Shown piece by piece: positions 45,235-56,480 of a stretch of 64,000 nucleotides of DNA. The notes under the pieces were generated by a model. That model did not search any database. It was not told the origin of the DNA and was given only the letters and a program-made list of their open reading frames with translations. A program made the translations under genes and the position numbers. The DNA comes from Cristatella mucedo. Taxonomy: Eukaryota > Bryozoa > Phylactolaemata > Cristatellidae. Numbering within the stretch: the first letter of the stretch is position 1; each line of letters begins with the position of its first letter. The stretch lies in assembly GCA_009760855.2 (NCBI GenBank), contig WPIO01000039.1:187501-251500 (forward strand), read 5' to 3'.

Positions 45235-47300
45235 CGGCAGAAGAGATCAGGAAGTCCATCCCTAAAATGGCAGCATCCCCCCCGCCCAGAATCCTGTCCC
45301 GCAATTCCATGCAACACTTCAATGTTTACATTCAAGGAGGTCACTAGTGATCTTGTCCTGAAGATCATAGATCCCAAGAAAAGAAAGCAATTAGTCCTCT
45401 GGACCATATTCTCACTGTCCTGCTTCTACGATGCATTGGTCTGCTGCTGTCACTCATAACTGACACCATAAATATGTCATTAGCCTCAGGTCTTGTACCA
45501 GCAACTTTCAAAAAGGATGTAGTCAGGCCACAACTCAAGAAAGCAACACTAGAACTTGTGCAACTTCCACCCAGTCGTCCTTCTACCTTTCATATCAAAG
45601 AAACTGGAACGAGTCGTGGCAGACCATCTGAACTCACACATTGAAACTTCAAACGTTGCAAGTAAGTTTCATTCCGGTTTTAGAGCTAATCATTACACAG
45701 AGTCAGCGTTACGTTGGGTGTATAACAAACTATTTCGGAGTGCAGACTTGGGTAGAGTCTCCCTGCTTGTTTTGCTCGATTTTTCGGCACCTTTTGAAAC
45801 TATCGATCATTAAGTCCTTTTTGAGCGCCTCTCATCTCGCCTGGGCATCACTGGCACTGAATTGCAGTGGTTCAGGTCCTTTCTCAGTGGGAGACTCCTG
45901 AGTATTGATGTGAATAGACAAAAATCATGCTAGTTTTCAAATCCCAGAGGTTTGACCACGCGTCTTCTTTGCTAAAACAGCTAGGATGGCTGCCGGCTGA
46001 TCAAGGGATACGGAGCAAAGTTCTTTCGCTGAACCACAAGGCACGCCACGGATGGCTCCTGCATACTTAGCTGAGCTGCTGCACCAGTTTCAGCCTTCTC
46101 GTGCCCTCAGGTCCTGTATGATCAATACATTAGCTATTCCATTGCTCCACTTAAAGACCGTTGGCGACAGAAGCTTTATCTCTGAAGGTCCTAGGCTGTG
46201 GATCACTTCTACGATTCTTACGCAACGACAACTACTCTCTTGCTGCCGACTATGGCACATCCTTACCGGCGGTCCTGAGCTGCTACTTCCATGTTACTCA
46301 CTACCTCAACTGCTCTCTTGACTCTGCTATGCTCCCACTTTCTCTTTGTTTCGTGAGATGAAGTCTGTTGGCTACCGACTGCGTACCGAAAGCCGCTTAG
46401 GTTGTTATTGAGCTATACTAAACTTTCCTACATAACACCAACGTAGTCTTTATGGCTTTTCAGAGTTACAGACAGTGATAAATTACATGAGAGGAATCTC
46501 TGAAGTATCAGTTAACTCAGAGATATGTGCTTGGTCCTAATCATTTCACGGTTTATATATACTCTTCCTCTTGCCGATGTGATTGCCAGGCACAATCTAG
46601 GCTTTCACCTCTATGCAGATGACATTCAGTTGTACCTTCGCTTTGATCGCTCCCAGCCATCCAGCACGTCAAATTCTCTCAACTCTCTTGCTGCATCTAT
46701 TGATGACATCTGCACATGGATGGCAGCCATTACTAGTTATGGGCAAGCCAAGTGTGATTCAGAAATTGGGAAGGTTAACACTCAAAATCGGCTCTGCCAG
46801 CATATCTTCTGTCGAATCTGCACGAATTCTAGGTGGCGTGCTCCAAAGTGACTTTTTATTAGGCACCACATCAGCTCCAGTCAAGTCTGCCTACTTTCAG
46901 CTGCGTAACATTGATATAATTCAAGTTTGTTTAGACAGGGATACCACATTTAAATTGGTCCGTGTATTTGTGACATCCCGTCTCGAGTTCTGTAACTCAC
47001 TGCTTGCTGGTCTACCGGCCTGTGCACTCAGGCATTTACAGATGATGCAAAACTCTGCAGCTTGGCTTGTCTGTCGTGAGCATCGGAGTTGCTACATCAC
47101 ACCACTTCTAGCCGAGCTGCACTGGTTACCAGTCAAGAAACGCATCGACTTCAAGGTTTTGTCACTCACTTTTAGGTGTATTCATTCTTTGGCTCTATCC
47201 TACCTACCAGATCTACTCCCCACCAGGCTAAGAATCGAGCCGCCTGAGAGAACTAAGAGCTTGTGTCCACTTCGAGCCATGCTCAGGCACAGACGTCCTA
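45235..47300 (+). mobile_element. L2/CR1-like LINE, long decayed copy with a nested insertion
   Basis: Left part 45235-45928 covers the region between endonuclease and reverse transcriptase (LVPATFKKDVVRPQLKKA) into SALRWVYNKLFRSADLGRVS. It resumes at about 46520 with PLADVIARHNLGFHLYADD and continues SAYFQLRNIDIIQVCLDRDT to LPTRLRIEPPERTK. Many frameshifts. No tail at its right end. Confidence 0.88.
45929..46510 (+). mobile_element. Fragment of a second LINE family nested in the first
   Basis: Reads SSLLKQLGWLPADQGIRSKV then, in another frame, MAPAYLAELLHQFQPSRALR and GDRSFISEGPRLW. This is the C-terminal part of a CR1/RTE-type polyprotein, clearly different in words from the surrounding LINE. 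Confidence 0.7.
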
Positions 47301-47526
47301 ATGTCCGCTGGGATGAGCTACCTTAATGAGGCGGTCGATAGCCTTTGATCATCGTTACCACAAAAATCAGCCATTTGTGCAGGAGGGGTAACGCTGCGTG
47401 GGCTACCCAATGTAGGAGAGCGATGTTGATGGCAGGCACGAAGTTTCAGGTCAGTTCGTGGAGACCTACGTCCCACCGGAAGTAGGCACCACCGGCCTGT
47501 CGTACGATTGCCTCCGCCCCCCACAG

Positions 47527-47627
47527 AGCCCATCGGCTGCGTTGGCCGTTGGAAGAGGTATAGCGAAGAGTTTGAGTGCGGCTACGAGTGGCGCCCCCAG
47601 CACAACGACCCGTTCCTCGAGCTTCGG
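47527..47627 (+). CDS. Putative secreted protein, exon 2
   Basis: Acceptor cgccccccacag, donor gtaaac, phase 1 to 0. It encodes PIGCVGRWKRYSEEFECGYE, then WRPQHNDPFLELR. The two cysteines, the even codon use and the phase match to 41392 support coding. I do not recognise the family. Translation could also run on past the donor through VNKTAADEK. Confidence 0.4.
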
Positions 47628-47744
47628 GTAAACAAGACGGCAGCAGATGAAAAGGCAAGTAGCAGCCTCGTCGGCCAATTCAATCAGCCAGATTGCATTG
47701 GGTAATGCGCTGAGCTATTGACGATGAGCCGGTGGTCGGAGAGC

Positions 47745-47800
47745 GTCTTCGTAGAGGGATTTAGTTTCTCTTAAGGCGCTACGAATATGACCCGTTACGT
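47745..47800 (+). mobile_element. L2/CR1-like LINE tail fragment
   Basis: gcgtcttcgtagagggattt then agtttctcttaaggcgctac matches the LINE tail hairpin. Confidence 0.6.
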
Positions 47801-47904
47801 TATGTAACACGGTTCCCTGGGTAGTAAGTGCTATTTCCTAATTGCTCACTCTTTGCGAGTATCCGACGGAGATGGTAGCTTTGACCTAGGGCCTCCGACG
47901 ACAA

Positions 47905-48950
47905 CTATGGAAAGACGTGCTGGAGGTGCTTGGAAGCTGTCGGCTCGTTGTCTAGATTTTCGACAAATGTCTTAATGAGGCCTGAGGCCTGATGTGCAGC
48001 GGTGGCAGCAGCACAAGCAGCGAAGGTTGCGAACCTGCGGCTCTCATTCGATGCTCTTCTTACCTGTCCAGAGAACGCTGTCCACTGCTGCCTGGCTCTG
48101 CCTGCCTGTGGTAGTGCTCCCCAGTGTGCCGGATGTCCCGTGTCGGCAAAGAAAGCAAGGTGGAACGCTTCATGAAACCAGTCTGGAGACATCAGGAAAT
48201 TTTTCGATGTCTCCAATGATCCATCAGCTATAACCGCTGTACTGTAAGGCACTCAACAACGTCTTGCCCCATTCAGCGAAATCTTGGCACTTGTACGGCA
48301 CTCTGAGGTGCAGAAAGTGCAGATCCGTGTGCAGAGACGGGTGCGTGTAACCATTATGAAGCAGCACGACTTTGACGCTCCTGGACGAGTTTTTGGTGAA
48401 TAGTTTCTTTATTAGAAAAGATTCACTCCGGTTACACCTGATTCCTATAGTCTCGAATGGATTGGCGACACCGTTTCTAAACCACAGCCCATCTTTCTGA
48501 TTCTATAATTTGGAAAAACGTTGGTGACACGTTTACTGGTCTGCTACTTTCACACTTTCATCCAACAAGTTCCAATCCGTGATTGTATGTGTCAGAAGCT
48601 TAGCATTGGACTTGCTAAGACTAAGGCCTCTGATTAAATCGTTGAGGTCTTTCTGGTTGGAAATGCGTGTTTTTTTCTCCTTAACAGCCTCTACGAAACT
48701 GATATTTGGATCTGCAAAATCTTCGTCGCTGTGCTGACTTGCTGCTCTCTCCTGAAGATGCCAGGATCCATCTCCGGAGGAGTGGGGCGGGAAGTTCAGG
48801 GCCGTGCGGTACTGAGATGACGAAGGGAGGAATGCGAGGCTACATGATGGAAAGCACGCGTTGGCTAGTTCAATGTTTGGTAAGCTCAACCATGCACAAC
48901 TAGCAGTTGCTTGAGCGGTAATTCTTGGGGTAGAAAACTTGAGCCGCACT
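47905..48950 (-). pseudogene. Decayed copy of a dispersed invertebrate protein family
   Basis: Broken - strand frames carry, in order, KDLNDLIRGLSLSKSNAKLL then TDWNLLDESVKVADQ; SSRSVKVVLLHNGYTHPSL; and GLIKTFVENLDNEPTASKHL. I recognise these three blocks, in this order, from a large family of uncharacterised proteins repeated across many invertebrate genomes and probably carried by a mobile element. Stops and frameshifts separate the blocks, so this copy is dead. The name of the carrier element is not known to me. Confidence 0.65.
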
Positions 48951-49119
48951 GGTTTGGCATTATTCAGCGAATCCTTCGCAGGCGCACGGCATCACGCCCG
49001 TGCATTCCCTTCACTGCAGCAGTTTGTCGCGTCTCGTGAGGCGATTTGAGAGCAAGACAAGCCAACGGCTAATGGTCGTCAGATGAGCCTTTAAAATATG
49101 ATATACCCCAGGAACCTGG

Positions 49120-49830
49120 TCTAGGTTCGCAATTTGAGCTCACCCTTTTTGCCCATGTAATCTCACAGGGCAATCTAGGCTTTGATTCGGAGGCACAGTC
49201 AGGATTTCCATCTGGGGGCAAGACCCGTAAGGTTTTCACATAGATGGGCAAGACTATCAAATCGTGAGCTCTAATTGTAGCACGCAATCGCAAAGTTAGT
49301 TGACACGAACTCGTTGGCTGCTCATCGAGTAGAAGTAGGATGGAGCTTTCGTCGTGGGTGGCGGCAGGAAGGCGCAGGAATAGGGCTGGCCCTGGTCGAT
49401 GTCCCCCTACGAGGGGAGCAAATCTCCCCCTTACCTCTGGCTCCGCCGCAGCTTTCATTTATATTTAGACGATGCGCAGCTGTAACTGTGCTGTGTCGGT
49501 AGTTCCTCGCTGCGTGAATTACCGACACCTGTTTTAGATGGCAGTGGACTTTCTCAAAAGGATGAACCGATTGTATTACTTATAGGTAAACCTGATGCTA
49601 TTGCTGCGATACAAAGCATCGTTCATGCATCTCTGGTATCCAGTCTAGACTTATGTAAGTACTGCTTGCAGGTCTGTCTGCCTATATTAACAGCTTGTGC
49701 TCACACTCTGCAGCTTGGCTTTTATGTCGTGAATGCTACAAACGCCACATTTCACCGCTAGTCACCAACCTGAATTGGCGCTCCATCGAGGAAAGTATCA
49801 ACTTCAAAGTTCTATCGCTTACCTTTTTTT
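49120..49830 (+). mobile_element. Decayed L2/CR1-like LINE
   Basis: Weak matches: cagggcaatctaggctttga near 49168, ggtatccagtctagactt near 49637, ctctgcagcttggctttt near 49708 and tcaacttcaaagttctatcg near 49798. Order and orientation agree with the other copies. Confidence 0.6.
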
Positions 49831-49834
49831 GGCC

Positions 49835-50720
49835 GTAGCGCATATGACCTCGCGGTAAAAATTCGGATTGAGTTGACACTATAACGACTTAGGTAAAAGT
49901 GAGCTGCAGCGGTATCCCATAGACGCTCTTAGATGGAACGCGATACGACTGTCCCCCGTGCTGTACGCGCGAGCGTATTGCGCACGTATATGCGTATTTA
50001 ATATTTTCGTAGCCAAAGACAAGCCACTCATATCATCGGCACCGTGAATTAGCCGTGACGAAATGTACTAGAACCCTTTGGAATTACGACCAACTTGGCG
50101 CTCCAGCGGACGGAAATTAATCATTAGCCTTCGCACCCCGTTACGGATGAGTCTTTTTGCACGGTAAGAGTTTAGGCTTACCGGTGATATAAATGTAAGG
50201 AAGTAAAACAAAGCAGCACAACCTCGGTCGCGATTATCTGGAAAATTCAAAGAATCGCCTCCCTAGCGCGTCACTGCTACGGACGCGTGCATTCTTAATG
50301 CTCTCGCATCCGTCAGTCCTGAATGGTCATTCCGCTTGGCGCGACTTCGCATAAATGAGCACGCGACGACGTATCCCACGCTCCGGTGCTTGCTTGGTGT
50401 TAACGACTAATGCCAATGCTCTCCACATGGGCTCACGATACATGTTAATACATGTTTGATACATGATACATAGCTCACGATACATGTGCGACGACTTTGC
50501 AAGCAGTAAAAATTGACTCGCGTGCAATTGGAAGTACTCAAGAGCACTATTTTGGCACTCAGCAGCCGCATTTACTCGCAATCGTGGACTTCACACTAAC
50601 AGACGGCGATACAATCGGCTGAAACGAGTAGCCAGCAGGAGGACAAGGCTTCAAGCAATCTATACATTCTTATTTTGCGGGAATTCCGGACCACTTCAGT
50701 TTTAAATTCACTTTATATCT
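49835..50720. other. No feature recognised
   Basis: No coding piece or repeat apart from a local acatgatacat duplication near 50440-50490. Confidence 0.4.
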
Positions 50721-50724
50721 AATA

Positions 50725-51320
50725 TATATTTTTTGAAAACACTCAAGTCGGACTATTTTCAGCTCGGTAACATTAAAAATGATCGGGCTTACCGTATTTT
50801 TACGATTAAAAGTCTCACCCAAGTATGAGTCGCACCCTAAATTTATGGAAAGATTTTTTGAAAAAGTTTTTATCGAAAATTATTATTACTGAATATATAG
50901 CTCATTTGTTATTTGTTTAAGTTTGCTTTAATTATCACAGTTAGCAAGAAAATCGTTACCAGTATCACTGCTAACATCTCCATAGTCTTCTGCAACTTTT
51001 TCAATGTCTGAATCGTAACTTTCCTCATAGATTGCATCCTCTTCATTCTATTCAGCATGTTTGAAATTCCCGTCTTCTTGAACGACTTCACAATGACATA
51101 TTTTTTGATGCTCTCCCAAGCATGTAAAACCCATTCACAAACACATTTGATACTGGCTCTTCTAATTGTGTCTGCTGGTGCCAAGTATTTAATGCAGTGT
51201 ATAAGTCGTAAGTTTATTTTTCAAAAAAATTGAAAAAAGATGGCACTTATACTAGTAAAAATACCGTAGTCAAGGATACCACAGCCAAGCTGGTCCATGC
51301 ACTTTTTACTTCTAGTCCGA
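50725..51320 (+). mobile_element. LINE fragment interrupted by a pogo-like transposon
   Basis: The left side ends cggactattttcagctcggt, aacattaaaaatgatcgggc; the right side resumes caaggataccacagccaagc, tggtccatgcac. These are adjacent words in the intact LINE. Confidence 0.75.
50790..51268 (-). mobile_element. pogo-like (Tigger-type) DNA transposon remnant
   Basis: Ends TACCGTATTTTTAC and, inverted, TACGGTATTTTTAC, with TA at both outer edges, the usual pogo/Tc1 target. The 5' side reads agtctcacccaagtatgagt then cgcacc. On the - strand 50909-51184 encodes VCEWVLHAWESIKKYVIVKS and FKKTGISNMLN, the C-terminal part of DDE transposases of this group. Most of the transposase is deleted. Confidence 0.8.
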
Positions 51321-51329
51321 AGAAACATT

Positions 51330-52160
51330 GGTCACTTGATCGTTGTTGACATCTTCGAGACTAACAGTAGTACGTTCACTCCTGCTGCCATAATTAACCT
51401 GTTGGTTCCAGCTTCATAGCAGTCTCAGCATTACTCTCAGCACGTGCTGGAAAGCCGTGGCTTTTAATTTAGATATTATTAGTCTTTTCTTCAGAGATCG
51501 AGTTCTCTGCCTTCAGGGTCGGGTGATCGGGTCAGGGCAGCTGTACTGTCATCAAGAGTGTGTCTAAATGGTATCTTGGCGTTTTACTTGCAAAAGACTG
51601 ACTGGTTAATGGCCATTCGATGGTGCGTGCGAGAGCTGCTTAGATGTGGCGGGATTTTTAATGCGGGTAATGGCTAGGCCGGTGACTATATGTAGGTGGA
51701 GGAGGAAGATAGCTGCGGCACTATTGTACTACCGGCGGAGGACTGATGCGACTTTACACCGTTCGCTTATGCCGGTCGGGCCTTGCGATAAGAGCGGCTG
51801 GAAATGCACCTGCGTGGACGACGTATCTGCCTATATTTTGCTACGTAATGTTGCTTGATGCTGCTGAGTGATTAGTTCTACGTCTTAAACTATAGAAAGT
51901 GAGCGCTTACTCTGAATTTCCATAAGTTGGACACAATACTAGCCTGCAAGTTGCTCAAGTGGGTGGGGCACTGCTCCAGAATTCGTATCATTTCAGCAAG
52001 TGATTCTTCCTCGAATCCCACGCTTTAGCAAAGCCATCGGCAGTAGCTTCAGCTTTGAGCCAGTGAATTCTGCGACCGGCGGATTTGCCTTAATTCAGTA
52101 TCGATGCATTGCCAATGTAGACAATTTATTCACGTATCAAAGTATTTAGTTTTCATGTTA
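51330..52160. other. No feature recognised
   Basis: A + strand stretch near 51775-51822 encodes GPCDKSGWKCTCVDD before a possible gtatct donor, but no acceptor fits well. Confidence 0.3.
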
Positions 52161-52161
52161 A

Positions 52162-52322
52162 CGGCCGTCAGAGCCCAGAAGGTAAGGTGCTCACTCCTTA
52201 CGACCGAGGTTGTGGGTTCAAATCCTGCAGTGGGCAATCCTTGATTGCCAACTGCTGCTCGGTGGCGATAGCCGTTAAGGCTCTTCTGCCGCTACACAAA
52301 TGAGGTAAATATAAGCTAATAT
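52162..52322 (+). mobile_element. tRNA-derived SINE copy (f)
   Basis: A-box region agaaggtaaggtgctcactc, B box gggttcaaatcctgcagt, body ggtggcgatagccgttaagg, then ctcttctgccgctacacaaa and a shortened tail. Confidence 0.88.
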
Positions 52323-52570
52323 AAATATTATATCAGCTAATGTACCAATGTATTCAGCCAATGTATTGCCAATGTATTGTCAATAGAAAGCCACGGTTCA
52401 GATGCAATGTTTTCCTAAGAGTGACGAGCAATGGCAGCAGCACAAGACGGGTGCAGGAGAATCTCAGCAATTTTCCAACATTTTCAAGACCAAATTTACG
52501 AATGCACTGTAGCAGCTGCCAACTGCCACAGTCCCAAGGTCACTCAATGAGCGCCATTTCTCTCTCAGAG

Positions 52571-52666
52571 GCGCGACAGCAGCTCATTGAGAGCGAGCAG
52601 CAAAGCGCCACTCACGCATCGCAGATGTTCTGCCTCGACATACGCAGACACGCCGGCCGACGGTAG
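52571..52666 (+). CDS. Possible last exon of the putative secreted protein
   Basis: After ttctctctcagag the frame reads ARQQLIESEQQSATHASQMF then CLDIRRHAGRR and stops at TAG 52664-52666. With the second AG of cagag as acceptor it is phase 0, matching the end of the exon at 47627. The A-box and tail of a SINE at 52792 supply AATAAA words downstream. The link to the upstream exons is speculative. Confidence 0.22.
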   Translation, partial: ARQQLIESEQQSATHASQMFCLDIRRHAGRR

Positions 52667-52791
52667 GCGAGCACGGCAGCGATAAGGAGCTCTCCTATCT
52701 TAATATAGCAAGTCCACCTCGTTTGATGTAGACCAGTCCATTCAAGCCACAGAGAGGTGCGTGCGTGCGTGAGCATCACCAGCCGCAGCCG

Positions 52792-52977
52792 TAAATAAAT
52801 AAATAAATAAATACCAGCTGATTTAACAGCCTCTTTCTGTATAGCGACAGAAGAGCCTCGACGGCTATCACCACCGCTTGCAGTGGCGATAAAGGATCGC
52901 CCACCACAGGATTCGAACCCACGACCTCGGGGCCGATGTCGTGAAAAGCAACCACCTTACCTAGTGAGCCATTACAT
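52792..52977 (-). mobile_element. tRNA-derived SINE copy (g), well preserved
   Basis: Reverse copy with a (TAAA)n tail at its left end, then taccagctgatttaacagcc, gtatagcgacagaagagcc, body, B-box complement ggattcgaacccacgacc and A-box complement ccttacctagtgagcc. Confidence 0.93.
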
Positions 52978-53132
52978 CGAAGCACGAAGCGCATGTTCCT
53001 GGCTCGAAGCCGAGAGTGCCGCTGACAAAGCACCTCTTGCTATAGCTCAGGAACTGCTAATAATCTCAAGCGGTGTCATAATCCAGGGGTCGGCAAAATT
53101 TTTGGACTACCAGACCGATTCGGGAGTTCAAT

Positions 53133-53318
53133 GAGCCGTGATGATGGCACACTAGGTAAGGTGGTTGCTTTTCACGACCTCTGTACGAAGTCGTGGTTCG
53201 AATCCTGCGATGTGTGAATCTTTATCGCCGCTGCAAGCGATGGTGATAACCGCAGAGGCTCTTCTGTCGCTATACAAAAGAGGCTGTTAAATCAGCTAGT
53301 ATTCATTTATTTTATTAA
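53133..53318 (+). mobile_element. tRNA-derived SINE copy (h), well preserved
   Basis: Head gatggcacactaggtaaggt with A box, tttcacgacct...aagtcgtggttcgaa with B box, body ctgcaagcgatggtgataac, ctcttctgtcgctatacaaa and aggctgttaaatcagctagt, then a TTTA-rich tail. Inserted in the hAT element. Confidence 0.94.
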
Positions 53319-53444
53319 GAAGGTCACTAGGCCAGAAGAAACCACGCCCACTCGACTAGGCCAACGGAGTGGGCGTGACCGGAGGAACGAACAGTTGCAG
53401 TTGCAACGAACGTGCTGACGAGAACGGCAATAATATAGGTAGAC

Positions 53445-53634
53445 ATAAATAAATAAATAAATAAATCCTAGTTGATTAAACAGCCTCTTTTTGTATAGCG
53501 ACAGAAGAGCCTTTACGGCTATCACCACCGCTTGCAGTGGCGAGAAAGGATCGCCCACCGCAGGAATCGAACCCACGACCTTGGGACCAAGGTCGTGAAA
53601 GCAACCACCTTACCTAGTGTGCCTTCACGGCTCA
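53445..53634 (-). mobile_element. tRNA-derived SINE copy (i), well preserved
   Basis: Reverse copy starting with (AAAT)n, then cctagttgattaaacagcc, body, gcaggaatcgaacccacgac and ccttacctagtgtgcc. Inserted in the same hAT element opposite to copy (h). Confidence 0.94.
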
Positions 53635-53934
53635 CCCATTTATCGTCCCTACCCGGTCAGATGCTTCTGTTTGATACAAGCACCTGATATCAGTTCTAAA
53701 AATAGATACGGGTCACAGATTGAATTGCAACCAGTAATAATATAGGGGGAAAACCGCGACAATTCAATTAGGCCGGATCCAACAATAAATAACCAGGGGC
53801 ATACTAGGTGGGCCGTATCTGGCCTAAAGGCTGGATTTTGTCGGCCTCTGTTGTAATCTAACCGCTTTGGTGTGCACAGAAAATTCGTTACGATAAAATT
53901 CGCACGATAGCGAGCACATTGGTCGTGCAATATA

Positions 53935-56280
53935 AGCGTTCACCGACCTCGGATACATCGGCACTCGCCGACGTCGAAGCATTGTTTTCGCAGGCGTGCT
54001 AGATAGTGCTAGATTTTTTGCACAGCACCCGATTCAAGTGCCGGGCGCTTGGCCTGGTGGAGTGTAGATTTTTTAAATTTTGTTTTAGAATGGGTAGTTC
54101 AAGATGTCTTTTTAAAAACGCCCAGATTTCCAGGGCATTTTAATAATTTTTTGTGTTTAAGAAAAGTAGAATTACTGATTTCGTGCAGGCGAATGAGCGA
54201 AGCAAGTCGCCGTCGCGTTTAACAATGCGAAGCTCGAGCGAGTTCTTTCCAAGAAGCGGCGCACTTTCGCGCGTATACCGGCCTTTTGGCTGCCACCGAT
54301 GCCATCGAATGAGAAAACGGCCGCAGCGGGGAAACTGCGGCAGCGAGAAGAGAAAGAAGGGAATGATGAGGAGATAGGAAAGGACGAAGAAAGTGAGGGG
54401 GAACATTCAGAATCAGTACTTCAGCTTGCTGAAGAGCCGGGAAATATTCTGGATCAATATCTGGGTGCAAGGAGTCGGAGGAGATTGTCACGGAGCAAGG
54501 GAACATTTCGCGTGAATACTTGTTTAATAGTTTAAAACATTTTTTATAGTTATTTTGCAAATGCCGGCTACACCACCTTAATAAAAAAAAAAAGGAAGCA
54601 CACAGCCTGGCTTCACAAAGGCGCAACCCTTGGCCAGCAGAATTAGCGTCTTGCAGCGCTGCTAGCGAGTCGCAAAAGGTGCAGTCTGATGCATGCAGGC
54701 ATGTAGCAAACTGTAGTGCACGACAGCAATCAATATTTCGAAAACCCGAGAAGCAAGTGCGTGCGCTTTTGCGATAGGGTCTGACTCGATTCATATAAGT
54801 CGTCGCGCAACGAAAACTACTTTTCACCAAGGTTTACTTATTATCTGATAAATCCGTATCTTCTCTGCTATCTATCTGCAATCTAAGCCTCAGGTTATGA
54901 TGCATGTGGCTCGTAATCCTCATAATTTTAAGAATCGTTCATAAAGGCTCGCCGCAGCCATAAACCAGGGCCGACTAGCCGCGGCAGCCGCAGCGTTTCA
55001 GCGTATCCTAGCACATCAATCACTCATCGCACAGTCGAGAAGCAATTGCTCGCACTTAAGGAGTCCTTAAATGTTTGTTTAAATACCGTGCAGGAGACGC
55101 ACTGTACACGAAGGGCTGAATGCCTGCGGGCGCTATTTGGGGTGCGGCTGCTGCTAGATTTGGTTCAGACACCGTGGATTGGCACGTCCGTGAAGCGACC
55201 GAGTAAGACCTACGCGCGCACGCAGCTTGGAACCAACTTCCGGTAAAAAACGAATAAGCTCGAAAGTTCAGAGCCGGCGACTCGGCGGCTCGCGAAATCT
55301 CCGCGAGTCGAGCAAGTGCGACACGACAGCGTAGTTTCCTTGACAGGCGCCCTACGAATGGCCCGTCAGCTGGCGCTGCGCAGCTCATCTTTCGCTCGAA
55401 AGGTTAGATGACGCGCGACTGCGCGATTTCAGACTTGCGAAATCGAGGCCGATCGAGGCGCATCGGAAACTTGCGATTACGAGATTCGTACTCGTCGGAA
55501 GCCCGAGCTATGCACCAAGTGGTTCCCTCCGTCTTTCGGATAGACGATACTTCGTCGGAGCGGTCGTGGAGGCGATACGCGTAGCGATATTTTGCTGTCT
55601 GCGGCGGTTGCCCTCTCCACGAAAAGGATTTCAAGCGGCGGCTGGTGGACACCGCGACGGCTGTGCTGGTGCGAACGATTCGCTCAACGCTCCAACAACG
55701 CCCCTGCGAGACCGAGCGCTGTCAACGCCATACTAACTCGGCGGCACCTAATTAGTCAGTGGAAATTAAAGCGGGGCGAAAGCCAGTAAGGCTCTACTAC
55801 ACTGCAAAAATGAAGGCGATGTCTAATTTTGACTTTCAATCGCGCCTACGACCCGGACGGTGCTGACATCGAATCTTGCGACATCGAATCGAGACTCTAT
55901 GGCGCTTTACACGTCCAGCTGAGGCCAAGAATTTCTTCTCTTAGTTCGCTCTCAGATCGGTTTTCGTGCCCCCCCCCAGCTGACGCGAATCCCAGAGAGC
56001 TTAAGCTGCGTACCCAGGGTATACTGCGCTGCTACATGTAGTTCGCTTGAGTCTAGTTCGGTAACCCAAGCTACACTGTGCTTATTCAACCGCCGAGTGC
56101 CGTCAGCGGGGCAGCTGGGTCGAGTCCGAGTGCTGTCAGTGGCGTGCAACTAGAGACGCGACCCCGCCGTCACGTTGTCCTGCCTGCACCAGGACTCGCG
56201 CCACTCCGTTCACCCAGTGAGCGTGCTACTCGGGAGCGCGTGATGAATTGCAACCTGTCCGTATCGGCTGACTCAGCAGG
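53935..56280. other. No gene recognised
   Basis: A + strand frame at 54299-54535 is rich in Glu/Lys/Ser (EEKEGNDEEIGKDEE) but lacks splice or domain support; a T-rich stretch and aataaaaaaaaaaa follow at 54582, so a retrocopy is possible. Bases 55260-55800 are GC- and CpG-rich with no recognisable product. Confidence 0.35.
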
Positions 56281-56283
56281 ATT

Positions 56284-56452
56284 GGTTGCGAATGGCCGAG
56301 CGGGTCGTGTGACCTCACGGTGCTACAGACCACACTTTCTGCCAGTACGGTCCCGAGGTCGGGGTTCGAATCCTGGGGCGGGTGATTCTTTAACACTGTT
56401 GCAAGCGGTGGCGATAGCCATAAAGGCTCTTCTGTCGCTATACAAAAGAGGG
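56284..56452 (+). mobile_element. tRNA-derived SINE copy (j), with the clearest tRNA head
   Basis: Head reads gcgaatggccgagcgggt, close to the A box of serine/leucine tRNAs, then cggggttcgaatcctgg as B box about 65 bases on. The body ggtggcgatagccataaagg, ctcttctgtcgctatacaaa is the shared family body. Confidence 0.9.
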
Positions 56453-56480
56453 CACATATGCCGGCATACGCGCTCTCTTC

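Larger units (their letters stand above)
53084..53850. mobile_element. Nonautonomous hAT transposon with 8-bp target duplication
   Basis: Ends CAGGGGTCGGCAAAATTTTTGG and inverted CAGAGGCCGACAAAATCC, typical hAT termini. The flanks tcataatc (53076-53083) and ttgtaatc (53851-53858) agree at 6 of 8 bases. Two SINEs sit inside it; without them about 390 bp remain, including the 11-bp inverted repeat cacgcccactc / gagtgggcgtg (53343-53377). No transposase. Confidence 0.85.

Noticed and set aside
51640-51840. Cysteine-containing frame (CDKSGWKCTCVDD)
   Set aside because: No acceptor with a pyrimidine tract in a phase that fits; left as an observation only.
53133-53260. tRNA genes suggested by B-box matches
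   Set aside because: All such matches share the SINE body and tail; none folds as a complete tRNA in my reading.
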